Positions 17,838 through 27,656 of a stretch of 38,518 bases of DNA are shown piece after piece. Under the pieces are notes generated by a model. It did no database searches and was not told where the DNA came from. It saw only the letters and a list, made by a program, of their open reading frames with translations. Made by a program: the position numbers and the translations under genes. Every line of letters begins with the position of its first letter. Positions within the stretch are counted from its first letter, which is position 1. Source of the DNA: Peptoniphilus timonensis JC401 (GTDB lineage: Bacteria > Bacillota > Clostridia > Tissierellales > Peptoniphilaceae). The stretch lies in assembly GCF_000312025.1 (NCBI RefSeq), contig NZ_HE978593.1:336150-374667 (forward strand), given 5' to 3'.

Positions 17838-18245
17838 ATGGCAAAAAAATTAACTAAAATTTCAAATAATAGTTATAATATATATAAGAATAGACTTTTA
17901 AGAAATAAGCCTTTTATTTTTACAATGGCAATTGTGATAATTATTTTTGCTGCGATTTTAATTTTGTATTCACAAGTTGCAGGTCTAGATAGAGAAATTT
18001 TAAGACAAAAGGCTGAAATCGAAGAATTAAATAAAACAAAAACAACTCTTGTAGGCGATATAAAAGCTGTAAAGTCATCTGCTCAAATTGCAGAAGAAGC
18101 AATGTATAAACTTGGAATGGTTTATCCTTCTGAAGACCAAATTGTCTACATTGATTCAGGGGAAGAAGAAAATTTGGGAGATATAAATTATAATGTATTT
18201 TTGAGTCCAATTGTTTCTGTCCTCAGATCTTTTACAAGAGATTAG
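17838..18245 (+). CDS. ftsL: FtsL-like cell division protein
   Basis: A 135-residue bitopic membrane protein: basic N terminus, one transmembrane helix (about residues 27-46), then a leucine-zipper-like coiled coil (about 50-80) and the YKLGMVYPSEDQIVYI segment typical of FtsL/septum formation initiator proteins. FtsL works with FtsQ/DivIB and FtsB in the divisome. Identification rests on topology and on position between rsmH and the class B PBP, because FtsL sequence is poorly conserved. It begins one base after the rsmH stop, with GAGGTG as ribosome binding site. Confidence 0.85.
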   Translation: MAKKLTKISNNSYNIYKNRLLRNKPFIFTMAIVIIIFAAILILYSQVAGLDREILRQKAEIEELNKTKTTLVGDIKAVKSSAQIAEEAMYKLGMVYPSEDQIVYIDSGEEENLGDINYNVFLSPIVSVLRSFTRD

Positions 18246-18255
18246 GAGGATTTAA

Positions 18256-20747
18256 TTGAAAAATAATAAAAATAAAGCTAGAGATAGAAATAGGAAAAAT
18301 GGATTTAGGGCTAAGACAAAAAATGCCAATAGATTCATATTTGTATTTTTTATCTTTCTAGCTTTTTTGTTTGTAATATTAATAGGAAAACTTCTTTGGA
18401 TACAAATTGTTCAATCTGAAGAATTGACTATATCTGCTTTAAATCAACTTACTAGGACAGAAGTAATAAATTCTAATCGTGGAATAATCTATGACAGAAA
18501 TAATAAAGAAATGGCAATTAACGTTACAAAATGTAATGTTTTTTATAATATGGATTATTTAAAAGAGAATAAGAATGAAAGTAAAAGTGATTTCAAAGAG
18601 AGAAAAGAAAAACTTTATGATGAAGATGCTAAGATAATTTCTGATGTTACAGGAATAGAGTATGATGAAATACGATCAAAAATGGAAGGCGATAAGGTCG
18701 TTAGACTTGCTACTAATATTGAACGAGGCAAGGCTCAAGAGTTAAAAAATATTAGAGGAAAAATTATTGATGAAAACAAAAAAATAAAAATAATTTTAAA
18801 TCTAATCTCATAGCTATGTCTATTGATGATGTGACAAGAAGACTATATCCTTTTAACAATCTTGCTTCATTTATTATTGGTTTTACTAATGATGAGAATG
18901 TAGGACAGTACGGTATTGAGGCATCTTATGATGAAGAACTTTCAGGTATATCAGGAAAAAGTGTTTCTTTAAAAGATAACGCATCGAATAAAATTCCTCT
19001 AACAGATGAAGAAACTTATGCACCAAAGGAAGGATATTCAGTAGTACTTTCTATAGATTCGAATATACAACAGTTTGCTGAAACAGCAGCTATAAATGCA
19101 AAAAAAGAAAATGAAGCTGACAAGGTTTCAGTTATAGTTCAGGATACTATGACTGGAGAAATCTTGGCAATGACAACTAAGGACGACTACAACCTAAATG
19201 ATCCGAGAGCTCCTTTAAACGAGAAGCAAGAAGAAGTTTGGGATGATTTAAGTGAAGAAGAAAAGATGGAAATCCTCTATGATAATTGGAGAGATTTTAA
19301 TGTCAATGACCAATACGAACCAGGTTCCACATTTAAACTTATAACTGCAGCTGCAGCTATTGAAGAAAATACATCGCAACCAGATTCACAGTATTCCTGT
19401 GCCGGAGCTATGGTAATTGGAAATAATAGGCTAACTTGTACAAGTCACAGCAGAGGAAAAAAGAGTCTTGCGAAGGCTATTGAAGAATCTTGTAATATGA
19501 CTATGATTCAAGTCGGTCAAGGACTTGGACCAGAGAAATTTTTAAAGTATATAAAAGCATTTGGATTTGGAAGAAAAACTGGAATTGAATTATATGGTGA
19601 GTCAACAGGAATTATACCAAGTTCTGCTGATAATATAAGTAAAGTAAATCTTGCAACAATGTCCTATGGTCACTCAATAGCAGTTTCACCACTGCAATTA
19701 GTAAATGCTGTTAGTGCTATTTCCAATGGAGGTTATTTAAATAAACCAACTTTAATAAAAGAAATGGTGGATGCAAATGGAAACATTGTAGAAAAAAAGA
19801 GAACAGAACTTAGAAGAAGAGTAATATCAGAAGAAACATCTGATAAGATGAAGTCAATGATGAGAAGGGTAGTTGAGAGTGGTACTGGTAAAAAAGCTCA
19901 AGTTCCTGGATATATCGTTGGAGGAAAATCTGGTACAGCGAATATTGCAACTCCTACTGGATATCTAGAAGCATATAACTCATCATTTGTTGGAGTAGCT
20001 CCATTAAATGATCCTAGATTAACAGTTCTTGTAGTTGTAAATAATCCAAAAGGTGGAATTCTTGGTGGTGCTGTTGCTGCTCCAGTAGTTCAAGAAATTT
20101 TGAGTAAGTCACTTAACTATATGAAAATTCAAAAAACTGAAGAAGTTGATGAAAAAGATGAATTTGTATCAGTTCCAGATGTTGGAGCTTTACTTCTTGA
20201 AGATGCAGGAAAAATTCTTTTGGATACAGGTTTGAAGTTTAATACAAATGCAGAAACTGTACTTCCATATTCAGTTGTTACTAATCAAAGTCCATCTGCT
20301 GGTTCTTATGTATTAAAAGATACAATAGTTGATCTTGCAGTAAATGATAAGGACAGTGGTATTTTAATAATGCCCGACTTGAGCAGAAAAACTAGAAAAG
20401 AAAGCCAATCTATTTTAAATTCAATGAATTTAGAGTATAATATCAAGGGAAATGGCGACTTTATATCACAAAGTCCAAGACCAGGTCATAAATTAAGTGG
20501 AAGTGAAAAGATAACACTTAACTATTCACGTAGGGACGAAGAAAAAGAAAATTCCAGCAAAATGTACAATATGGATTCAAATAACAAGTCTAATAATAGT
20601 TCTAATGAAAAGGACAAGGAGACTAAAAATCTCAATGAAGATGAAGATAAAATAAAAAATAGAAAATCAAAAACAAAAGATTTCAATAAAAATTCAAATG
20701 ATAACAAGAGTTTAAAAGAAGAAAAGGATAATAGTAAAAGGAATTAG
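18256..20747 (+). CDS. Class B penicillin-binding protein with PASTA domains (FtsI/SpoVD type), one apparent frameshift
   Basis: A divisome transpeptidase that cross-links septal peptidoglycan. The frame breaks at 18813; adding one A to the seven-A run at 18778-18784 gives 830 residues in one frame. Order: basic N terminus, transmembrane anchor (about 28-50), dimerisation domain (NRGIIYDRN), and transpeptidase domain with STFK (358-361), SCN (412-414) and KSGT (558-561). Two PASTA domains follow (about 638-697 and 704-760), the second less typical. The last 70 residues are a low-complexity Lys/Asn/Asp/Glu/Ser tail. The start is TTG at 18256 after AGGAGG. PASTA domains make it SpoVD/Pbp2x-like; the position in the dcw cluster indicates the division PBP. 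Confidence 0.9.
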
Positions 20748-20759
20748 GTTTATAGTACA

Positions 20760-21710
20760 ATGAGTTATTTAGTTAGTATAGTTTTAGGAATAGTTTTTTC
20801 CTTAATTTTTGGGAAGATTATGATTCCAATTTTGAAAAGTTTGCACGCAGGACAAAGCATAAGAGAAGATGGACCACAATCTCACTTAGTAAAAAGTGGA
20901 ACACCGACAATTGGTGGGCTAATTTTTCTTGCATCAGTAATACTTGTAACATTAATCACTGTAAATTTTAAATTATCAGTTTTAATGATACTTTTTTCAA
21001 CACTGGCATTTGGAACAGTGGGTTTTATTGACGATTACATTAAAGTTGTAAAAAAGAGAAATTTGGGATTACGTGCTTATCAAAAATTATTATTACAAAT
21101 TTTAACTGCTGTAATTTTGATTATTTATCAATATAATTCTAAAAACATGGGAACAGATTTATATATTCCTTTCTTAAAAGATTATAGATCAATTGGATTT
21201 TTGTATGTTCCTTTTATTATCTTTGTAATTGTTGGAACTGTTAATTCTGTTAATTTGACTGATGGATTAGATGGACTTTCATCAAGCGTTACAATTATTT
21301 GTCTTTTATTTTTTAATGTTGTTGCTGTTAAATTTCAAAGATACGAAATTGCATTTTTCTGCCTTGCTCTTGCAGGGGCTCTAATTGGATTTTTATTTTA
21401 CAATAAATATCCAGCAAAAGTGTTTATGGGAGATACTGGTTCTCTTGCTTTAGGGGGAGCAATTTCAGCAATAGCATTACTTTTAAATGTGCCTCTTATT
21501 TTGCCAATTGCTGGTGGAATTTATTTTATAGAAACTCTTTCAGTAATAATACAAGTGATTAGCTTTAAAACAAGAGGAAAGAGGGTATTCTTGATGTCAC
21601 CGCTTCACCATCATTTTGAGCATAAGGGATGGCATGAGAGAAAAGTTGTTGCAGTATTTTCGTTAGTAGAACTTATACTTTGTATAATTTCTTACTTAAT
21701 TTTATTTTAG
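20760..21710 (+). CDS. mraY: Phospho-N-acetylmuramoyl-pentapeptide transferase MraY
   Basis: MraY transfers phospho-MurNAc-pentapeptide to undecaprenyl phosphate, forming lipid I in the membrane. The 316-residue polytopic protein has about ten hydrophobic helices and the catalytic motifs: GFIDDYIKV with the aspartate pair, NLTDGLDGLS, KVFMGDTGSLALG and the late histidine cluster PLHHHFEHKGW. It begins 12 bases after the pbp stop with only a weak ribosome binding site, suggesting coupled translation. murE and murF, which usually sit between the PBP gene and mraY, are absent. Confidence 0.97.
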   Translation: MSYLVSIVLGIVFSLIFGKIMIPILKSLHAGQSIREDGPQSHLVKSGTPTIGGLIFLASVILVTLITVNFKLSVLMILFSTLAFGTVGFIDDYIKVVKKRNLGLRAYQKLLLQILTAVILIIYQYNSKNMGTDLYIPFLKDYRSIGFLYVPFIIFVIVGTVNSVNLTDGLDGLSSSVTIICLLFFNVVAVKFQRYEIAFFCLALAGALIGFLFYNKYPAKVFMGDTGSLALGGAISAIALLLNVPLILPIAGGIYFIETLSVIIQVISFKTRGKRVFLMSPLHHHFEHKGWHERKVVAVFSLVELILCIISYLILF

Positions 21711-21720
21711 GTGATTAAAG

Positions 21721-23041
21721 ATGTTAGAAAACAAAAATATATTAATAATGGGATTTGGAGTTACTGGTAAAAGTGCTTTAAAATTTTTAAAGGAATTTCC
21801 TTGCAAAATTTATGTATACGACAGCAATGAGGATTTACAAAAGTTAAATGTTGAAGAAGATTTTATTATTTTTAAAGAAGAAGATTTAGATAAAATTGAC
21901 CTAATTGTAAAAAGTCCAGGAATCTATCCTTTCCACGAACTTCTACTAAAAGCTAGAGAAAAAAACATTGAAATAATTTCAGATATTGAACTTAGCTATA
22001 GAAATTTAAAAACAAAAAATGTAATAGCAGTTACAGGAACAAATGGAAAGACAACAACAACTACGATTATTGGAGACATACTAAAAAGAGTTTCCCAAAC
22101 TTATGTAGTTGGAAATATTGGAAGGGGAATACTTGAAATAACAGGAGAAGCTAAAAGTGATGACTATCTTGTTATAGAAGCATCATCTTTTCAATTGGAA
22201 GATACAATTGATTTCAAGCCACATATTGCCCTATTGACTTATGTAACAAGTGACCACTTGGATTGGCATAAGACTACAAAAAATTATGTTGATGCAAAGT
22301 TTAAAATATTTAAAAATCAAGATGAAAATGACTTTGCTATTTTAAATTACGAAGATAAAGAATTGGCAAAGGAATATGATTTAAAAGCTGAAAAATATTA
22401 TTTTTCTATGGAAAAAATTTCTGATAAGGGAGCTTTTGTCCAAGATGGAAAAATTTATTTTAATGATGGAAAAAACATTGAAGAAATTTTAGATACTAAA
22501 GATATTAAAATTCCAGGAGACCACAATATAAAAAATATTATGGCTGCAATAATAGGATGCAAACTTTTAAATATCGATTTAGATATAATAAAAAAATCAA
22601 TAACTTCCTTTACTGGTGTTGAACATAGAATTGAATTTGTAAGAGAACTAAGGGGAGTTAAGTATTATAACGATTCCAAGGGGACAAATCCAGATTCTAC
22701 AGAAGTTGCTGTAGCTGCTATGGACTCAGATGTTATACTAATTGCTGGTGGCTACGATAAGGGAGCAGAATTTGATGATTTAATTGAAAAGTCCAAGGAT
22801 AAAATAAAAACTGCAATATTATTTGGAGAAACTGCAGAAAAAATTTCTAAAGCATGTAAGGAAAATGACCTTGAATTTTATATCACAAAAGATTTAAATA
22901 AAGCTGTTGAACTTGCAGAAAAAAATTTCTTGCGAGGGTGATGATGTACTCCTTTCACCAGCTTGTGCTTCATGGGATATGTATAGCGATTATGAAGTAA
23001 GAGGTCAACATTTTAAAGACCTTGTCAAAGAGTTGGTTTAA
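21721..23041 (+). CDS. murD: UDP-N-acetylmuramoyl-L-alanine--D-glutamate ligase MurD, one apparent frameshift
   Basis: MurD adds D-glutamate to UDP-MurNAc-L-Ala using ATP. Motifs include the N-terminal Rossmann-like GFGVTGKS, the P-loop [24 protein letters not shown], the lysine in the FKIF region, and [11 protein letters not shown]. As read it stops early at 22941. Removing one A from the seven-A run at 22919-22925 restores the conserved C terminus [18 protein letters not shown] and gives 439 residues ending at 23041. ftsW starts at the next base. The restored ending is strongly diagnostic, so the break is probably a sequencing error. Confidence 0.94.
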
Positions 23042-24154
23042 ATGAAGTTAAAAAAGGAAATAAAAGATATAGATTTAATGCTCTTGCTCAGCATGATATT
23101 TCTAATTATTATGGGTCTAGTTGCTGTTACATCTGCATCCTTTCCTACTGCAAAAAAATACAATTTAAATAGCTTTCATTTTTTAATTAGGCAGGGAGCA
23201 TTCCTAATTTTAGGGATTATATCAATGATCCTTATTATTAGAGTACCAAGAGGAGTAATATATAAAAACATAACTTGGCTATTTATATTAAGTGTAATAT
23301 TAATACTATTATTGTGGACACCTCTTGGTTATAACAAAAATGGTCAAAGCAGGTGGTTGGACTTTAAAGTTATTCCACTTAAGTTTCAACCTTCAGACCT
23401 TTTAAAATTAACATCAATAGTTTTCTTATCAAAATATATTTCTAGAAATATTTACACACTTAGAGAGCCAAAAAATTTTTTAATTGCAGTTGCAATAATG
23501 GGTATATCAGTTGGACCAATTATGATTAAAGACTTTTCAACAGCGGTTGTTATTGGAGTTTCACTATTTGCTATATTACTTGCAGCTGGAATAAATAAGA
23601 AACAATTTTTATTTTTAGTTGTTCTAGGAATAGCCCTGATATTTGTAATTTTAAAGGACCCAGAGAATGAATTTAGACTTAAGAGAATTTTTGGATTTGT
23701 CTCTGACTCAACAGACTACCAATCTTCAGCTCTTTATCAATCAAGACAATCTCTCTATGCTTTTGCCCTAGGTGGTTATTCAGGAGTAGGGCTATTTCGC
23801 TCAAGACAAAAATACACAAACTTGCCAGAAGCTTATACAGATTTTATTTTTTCTGTAATAGCTGAAGAGTTTGGATTTATTGGAACTTTTATAGTAATAT
23901 TATTATTTATAATATATATTTACAGAGGATACATGATTGCTTTTAAAGCTACAAATTATTTTGATAAATTTACAGCTATTGGGATGACTACTTATATTGG
24001 AATTCAAGCATTTTTTAACATGGGTGTTTGTGCAAAACTTCTACCAGTAACTGGTATAACTTTACCTTTTATTTCCTATGGAGGTACAGCACTTGTAATG
24101 GCAATTGTATCAACAGCTATTTTATTAAAAATTTCGAAAGAAGGCACTATATGA
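23042..24154 (+). CDS. ftsW: Septal SEDS-family peptidoglycan polymerase FtsW
   Basis: A 370-residue SEDS glycosyltransferase that polymerises lipid II at the septum together with its class B PBP partner (the gene at 18256). About ten transmembrane helices are visible, with the family motifs GQSRWLDFKVIPLKFQPSDLLKL, the region around SLYAFALGG, AEEFGFIGT, and the C-terminal TGITLPFISYGGTAL. It abuts murD and overlaps murG by four bases (ATGA). FtsW rather than RodA or SpoVE is inferred from the dcw context. Confidence 0.93.
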   Translation: MKLKKEIKDIDLMLLLSMIFLIIMGLVAVTSASFPTAKKYNLNSFHFLIRQGAFLILGIISMILIIRVPRGVIYKNITWLFILSVILILLLWTPLGYNKNGQSRWLDFKVIPLKFQPSDLLKLTSIVFLSKYISRNIYTLREPKNFLIAVAIMGISVGPIMIKDFSTAVVIGVSLFAILLAAGINKKQFLFLVVLGIALIFVILKDPENEFRLKRIFGFVSDSTDYQSSALYQSRQSLYAFALGGYSGVGLFRSRQKYTNLPEAYTDFIFSVIAEEFGFIGTFIVILLFIIYIYRGYMIAFKATNYFDKFTAIGMTTYIGIQAFFNMGVCAKLLPVTGITLPFISYGGTALVMAIVSTAILLKISKEGTI

Positions 24155-25230
24155 GATACATTTTATCTGGTGGAGGTACTGGAGGACACATTTATCCAGC
24201 ACTTGCCATTGGAGAAGAAATTAAAAAACAAGACGAGGAAGCAGAAATACTTTATGTTGGTAAAAAAGATTCTCTAGAAGAAGAATTAGCCGACAAATAT
24301 AATTTTGAATTTAAGGGAATAGATATTTCTGGACTTCCAAGAAAAAAATTAAATAAGGACACAGTTATAACTTTTTTCAATCTTATGAAGGGTTTGAGAG
24401 AGTGTAACAAGATAATAGATGATTTTAAACCTGATATTGTCATAGGAACAGGTGGATATGTTTGTGCGCCAATTGTATTTAAGGCGCAACAAAAGAAAAT
24501 TAAGACAGTAGTTCAAGAACAAAATGCTTATCCAGGAAAGACAAATAAAATATTAGCTAAAAAAGCGGACTATGTCTTTATAAATTTTATGGAGGCAAAA
24601 AAATATTTAAACAATGACAATATTATATTTACTGGAAATCCAATAAGAGATGTTTTTTCTCATATTGACAGAAAAAAATCAAGAGAGAAATTAAATATAA
24701 AAGATAATGAAAAATTTGTTTTTTCTTTTGGCGGATCAGGTGGTCAAGAATCTACTAATGACGCTATACTGGAAATTTTAAATAATAAAAGTGACCTTCC
24801 CTTTAAACTCACTCACGTGACAGGAAGAGATCATTATGATTATTTTATGGAAAAAGCAGAAAATATTCCTGAAAATGTTGAAATTTTAGATTACACACAC
24901 AAGGTATATGATTATTTATCAAGTGCTGATTTAGTTATAGCTTCATCATCAGCTATGACTCTTGCTGAAATTTCTGCTTTAGGTGTAGCATCTATATTAA
25001 TTCCAAAGGCCTATACTGCAGGTAATCATCAATACTATAATGCAATGAGTTATAGCAACATGGGTGCTAGCAGAGTGATAGAAGAAAAAGATTTAAATGG
25101 GGAAACTTTATTAAAAGAAATAGAAGAAATTCTCGATAATGATGATGAGAGAAATAAGATGGCAGACAATTCAAAAAAACTTGCCAGTCCTGATGCTGTT
25201 TCCAAAATAGTTGATATTATTTTAAAGTGA
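24151..25230 (+). CDS. murG: UDP-GlcNAc:lipid I N-acetylglucosaminyltransferase MurG
   Basis: MurG converts lipid I to lipid II at the inner membrane face. The 359-residue GT-B fold protein opens MRYILSGGGTGGHIYPA, the canonical MurG start, and has GTGGYVCAP, QEQNAYPGKTNK, the C-terminal SFGGSGG and SSSAMTLAEISALGVASILIP plus NHQYYNA. The ATG at 24151 overlaps the ftsW stop; an upstream in-frame opening inside ftsW is not a real start. Next in the cluster is ftsQ, whereas murB or murC would be expected in many relatives. Confidence 0.97.
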   Translation: MRYILSGGGTGGHIYPALAIGEEIKKQDEEAEILYVGKKDSLEEELADKYNFEFKGIDISGLPRKKLNKDTVITFFNLMKGLRECNKIIDDFKPDIVIGTGGYVCAPIVFKAQQKKIKTVVQEQNAYPGKTNKILAKKADYVFINFMEAKKYLNNDNIIFTGNPIRDVFSHIDRKKSREKLNIKDNEKFVFSFGGSGGQESTNDAILEILNNKSDLPFKLTHVTGRDHYDYFMEKAENIPENVEILDYTHKVYDYLSSADLVIASSSAMTLAEISALGVASILIPKAYTAGNHQYYNAMSYSNMGASRVIEEKDLNGETLLKEIEEILDNDDERNKMADNSKKLASPDAVSKIVDIILK

Positions 25231-25234
25231 TTTT

Positions 25235-26108
25235 ATGAAAAAGTTGGAAAAGAAAAAAAGAAAACTGAATAAAAAGAGAAGATATTTAAGAATTTTTAGC
25301 AGATTTTTTATATTTTTTTCCTTCATTTTTTTGATTATATTTGCTCTTAAAAATTCAAATTTTTTTAATGTAAAAAATATAAATATTGAGGGCAATAAGA
25401 ATGTAAGTCAAGCTAAAATAAAAAAGGTATCAGGTTTAAAAAAAGGAAGCAAGTATTTTCTTGTATCAAAAAAAGATAGAGTGAAAAAAGCTTGAGGCTA
25501 TTCCTTATATTGAAGAAGCTAAGATTTCTTACAGTTTAAGTGGAAAAGTAAAAATTAAAATAAAAGAGAGAAGTCCATATTACCAAATGGAAGCCAGTGA
25601 CTATTTATTGGTAGATGATAACTTTAGAATTTTAGAGAGTTCAGATAAAAAGAGAGACAATTTAGTAAACTTATATGGCTTTAATGTTGATAACCCACAA
25701 GCAGGAAATTATATTTTAACAAATAAGGATGAGGAAGAGAAAAGAAATCTTTTGTTAGAACTTAGAAAAGATGAATATTCTCTTCATGGAAATATTAGGG
25801 ATATTGAACTGTTAGATTCCATTGCAACTTTTACAACAGTGGACGGTATAAAAATAGAATTTGGATCTTATAGCAATATTGAATATAAATTAAAAATGCT
25901 TTCCTTGATTTTAGAAGATATTAAAGATACAAATAAAAATGCTATTATCATTCAAATGGAAAAGGGTGAGAGCCCAATTTTAATAACTGATGGAGATAAA
26001 GAAGACAATAAGGAAAAAGACAAAGACAAGTTGAAGAGAATAATAAAAGATTCAGATAACGAAAAAACTTATAAAGAAGTTAATAGGAAAGACGATAATT
26101 CAAATTAA
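25235..26108 (+). CDS. ftsQ: FtsQ/DivIB-type cell division protein, one apparent frameshift
   Basis: A bitopic divisome protein that complexes with FtsL and FtsB. After removing one A from the run at 25484-25489 the gene reads as 290 residues. Very basic cytoplasmic N terminus (about 22 residues, mostly Lys/Arg), transmembrane helix (about 23-42), then a POTRA domain starting FFNVKNINIEGNKNVS and running through the restored LEAIPYIEEAKISYSL to KERSPYY, then the beta domain and a charged Lys/Asp/Glu tail. As read it stops at 25495, which would delete most of the POTRA domain. It starts four bases after murG. No ftsA follows. Confidence 0.86.
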
Positions 26109-26131
26109 AGACTTCATTTGACCTTTATATA

Positions 26132-26160
26132 TTGACTATTTAGCAGTCTTTCTATAAAAT
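26132..26160 (+). promoter_or_regulatory. Promoter of ftsZ
   Basis: TTGACT (26132-26137), 17-base spacer, TAAAAT (26155-26160), about 50 bases before the ftsZ start. It gives ftsZ its own promoter in addition to any read-through from the dcw operon. Confidence 0.65.
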
Positions 26161-26209
26161 GATAGTAATGAATATAAAAAAATTTATTTAGTATATGAGG
26201 AGGATGTTT

Positions 26210-27301
26210 ATGTTGGAATTCGATATGGACCAAGACGATTTTGCCAAGATTAAAGTAGTTGGCGTTGGTGGCGGCGGAAACAACGCTGTAAATAGAATGA
26301 TTGACGCAGGTGTTAAAGGCGTAGAATTTTTAGTATTTAACACTGATAGACAAGCACTAAAGAATTCAAATGCTGAAACTAAAGTGCAACTTGGAGAAAA
26401 AATTACTAAAGGACTTGGAGCAGGAGCAAACCCTGAAATTGGTGCTCAAGCAGCTGAAGAATCTTTAGATGAAATTAGAGAAGCCCTAGATGGCGCAGAT
26501 ATGGTATTTATCACTGCTGGTATGGGTGGAGGTACTGGTACTGGTGCAGCTCCTGTTATTGCAGATGTTGCAAAAGAACTAGGTCTACTTACTGTTGGTG
26601 TTGTTACAAAACCTTTTACATTTGAAGGAAGAAAGAGAGCAAAATCTGCTGAAATTGGTATTAATGCTCTTAAAGGAAAAGTTGATACATTAGTTATAAT
26701 TCCAAATGATAGACTTCTAAGCATTGCAGATAAAAAGACAAGCTTCTCACAAGCCTTTGAAATGGCAGATGACATATTAAAACAAGGTATCCAAGGTATA
26801 TCTGATTTAATTTCTGTACCAAATCTTATTAATCTTGACTTTGCCGATGTTAAGACTATTATGTATGATAAGGGCGTTGCTCACATGGGTATAGGACGTG
26901 CATCTGGTGATGACAGAGCTACAGAAGCAGCTAGACTTGCAATAAACTCTCCTCTACTAGAAACATCTATTGAAGGGGCAAAATCTGTTCTTCTTAATAT
27001 TACAGCAGGATCAGATCTTGGTATCTTTGAAGTTAATGAAGCAGCTGATTTAATTAGAGACTGTGTATCTGAAGATGCAAATATTATCTTTGGTGCAGGT
27101 ATTGATGAATCACTTAAAGATGAAGTTAAGATTACAGTTATTGCAACTGAATTTGATCAATATAAAGATGACAAAAAAGATAAAAAAGATAAGAAAATAG
27201 AAAATACACAAAAAAGTCCCATTGAATCTCTTGAAAATGATGATGAAGAAGATAATGGAGAACTTAAAATCCCTTCTTTCTTGAGAATTAACAGAAAGTA
27301 A
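26210..27301 (+). CDS. ftsZ: Cell division protein FtsZ
   Basis: FtsZ is the tubulin-like GTPase that forms the division ring. The 363-residue protein contains the N-terminal [15 protein letters not shown], the tubulin signature [10 protein letters not shown], NxD-type contacts and the T7 region [12 protein letters not shown] short acidic/Lys-rich linker leads to the C-terminal peptide [10 protein letters not shown], the docking site for membrane tethers. I take ATG 26210, six bases after AGGAGG (26198-26203), rather than the upstream in-frame ATGs at 26195 and 26204, which overlap or abut that Shine-Dalgarno. ftsA is not adjacent, so the tether may be SepF or an FtsA elsewhere. Confidence 0.98.
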   Translation: MLEFDMDQDDFAKIKVVGVGGGGNNAVNRMIDAGVKGVEFLVFNTDRQALKNSNAETKVQLGEKITKGLGAGANPEIGAQAAEESLDEIREALDGADMVFITAGMGGGTGTGAAPVIADVAKELGLLTVGVVTKPFTFEGRKRAKSAEIGINALKGKVDTLVIIPNDRLLSIADKKTSFSQAFEMADDILKQGIQGISDLISVPNLINLDFADVKTIMYDKGVAHMGIGRASGDDRATEAARLAINSPLLETSIEGAKSVLLNITAGSDLGIFEVNEAADLIRDCVSEDANIIFGAGIDESLKDEVKITVIATEFDQYKDDKKDKKDKKIENTQKSPIESLENDDEEDNGELKIPSFLRINRK

Positions 27302-27320
27302 GTTTATAATTAAGATTTTT

Positions 27321-27347
27321 GGACATTGGAAACAATGTCCTTTTTTT
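27321..27347 (+). terminator. Rho-independent terminator after ftsZ
   Basis: A perfect eight-pair stem GGACATTG/CAATGTCC (27321-27328, 27333-27340) with a GAAA loop and seven T. It ends the dcw cluster. Confidence 0.95.
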
Positions 27348-27656
27348 ATTGTCTAAATTTACTATACTAAAAAATATATTAAAATACAAAAATTTATCTT
27401 GAAAAAACGTTTTAAAAGTAAATTTATAAGAAAAATATGTCAAATAATTGATTTTTCATCAATTAAAGTAAATGAATTGGACTAGAAAAACATTTGCAAA
27501 AATTTTACGAAAAGATATTATTTATCGCTTTATTACAGAGAAATTTATTAAAATTAAAAAAAATTAAACAAATGACGAAAAAATAAAAAGTGTTTTTTAT
27601 TTAACGAATTTTTGTTATAATAAACCTTGCGAGAAAAAAAAGGAGGAAAAAAAAGA
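27348..27656 (+). promoter_or_regulatory. AT-rich leader/promoter region of gltS
   Basis: No open frame is supported here. Visible elements are a small perfect hairpin TAATTGAT/ATCAATTA (27445-27452 with 27458-27465) and an extended -10 promoter, TGTTATAAT (27613-27621), without a convincing -35. The latter lies about 35 bases before the gltS start. The rest is extremely A/T-rich with several short A tracts, which may be an UP-element-like or curved region. Confidence 0.5.

Noticed and set aside
26446-26775. 109-residue minus-strand open frame inside ftsZ
   Set aside because: Antisense shadow of the highly conserved FtsZ GTPase core; no ribosome binding site or independent evidence.
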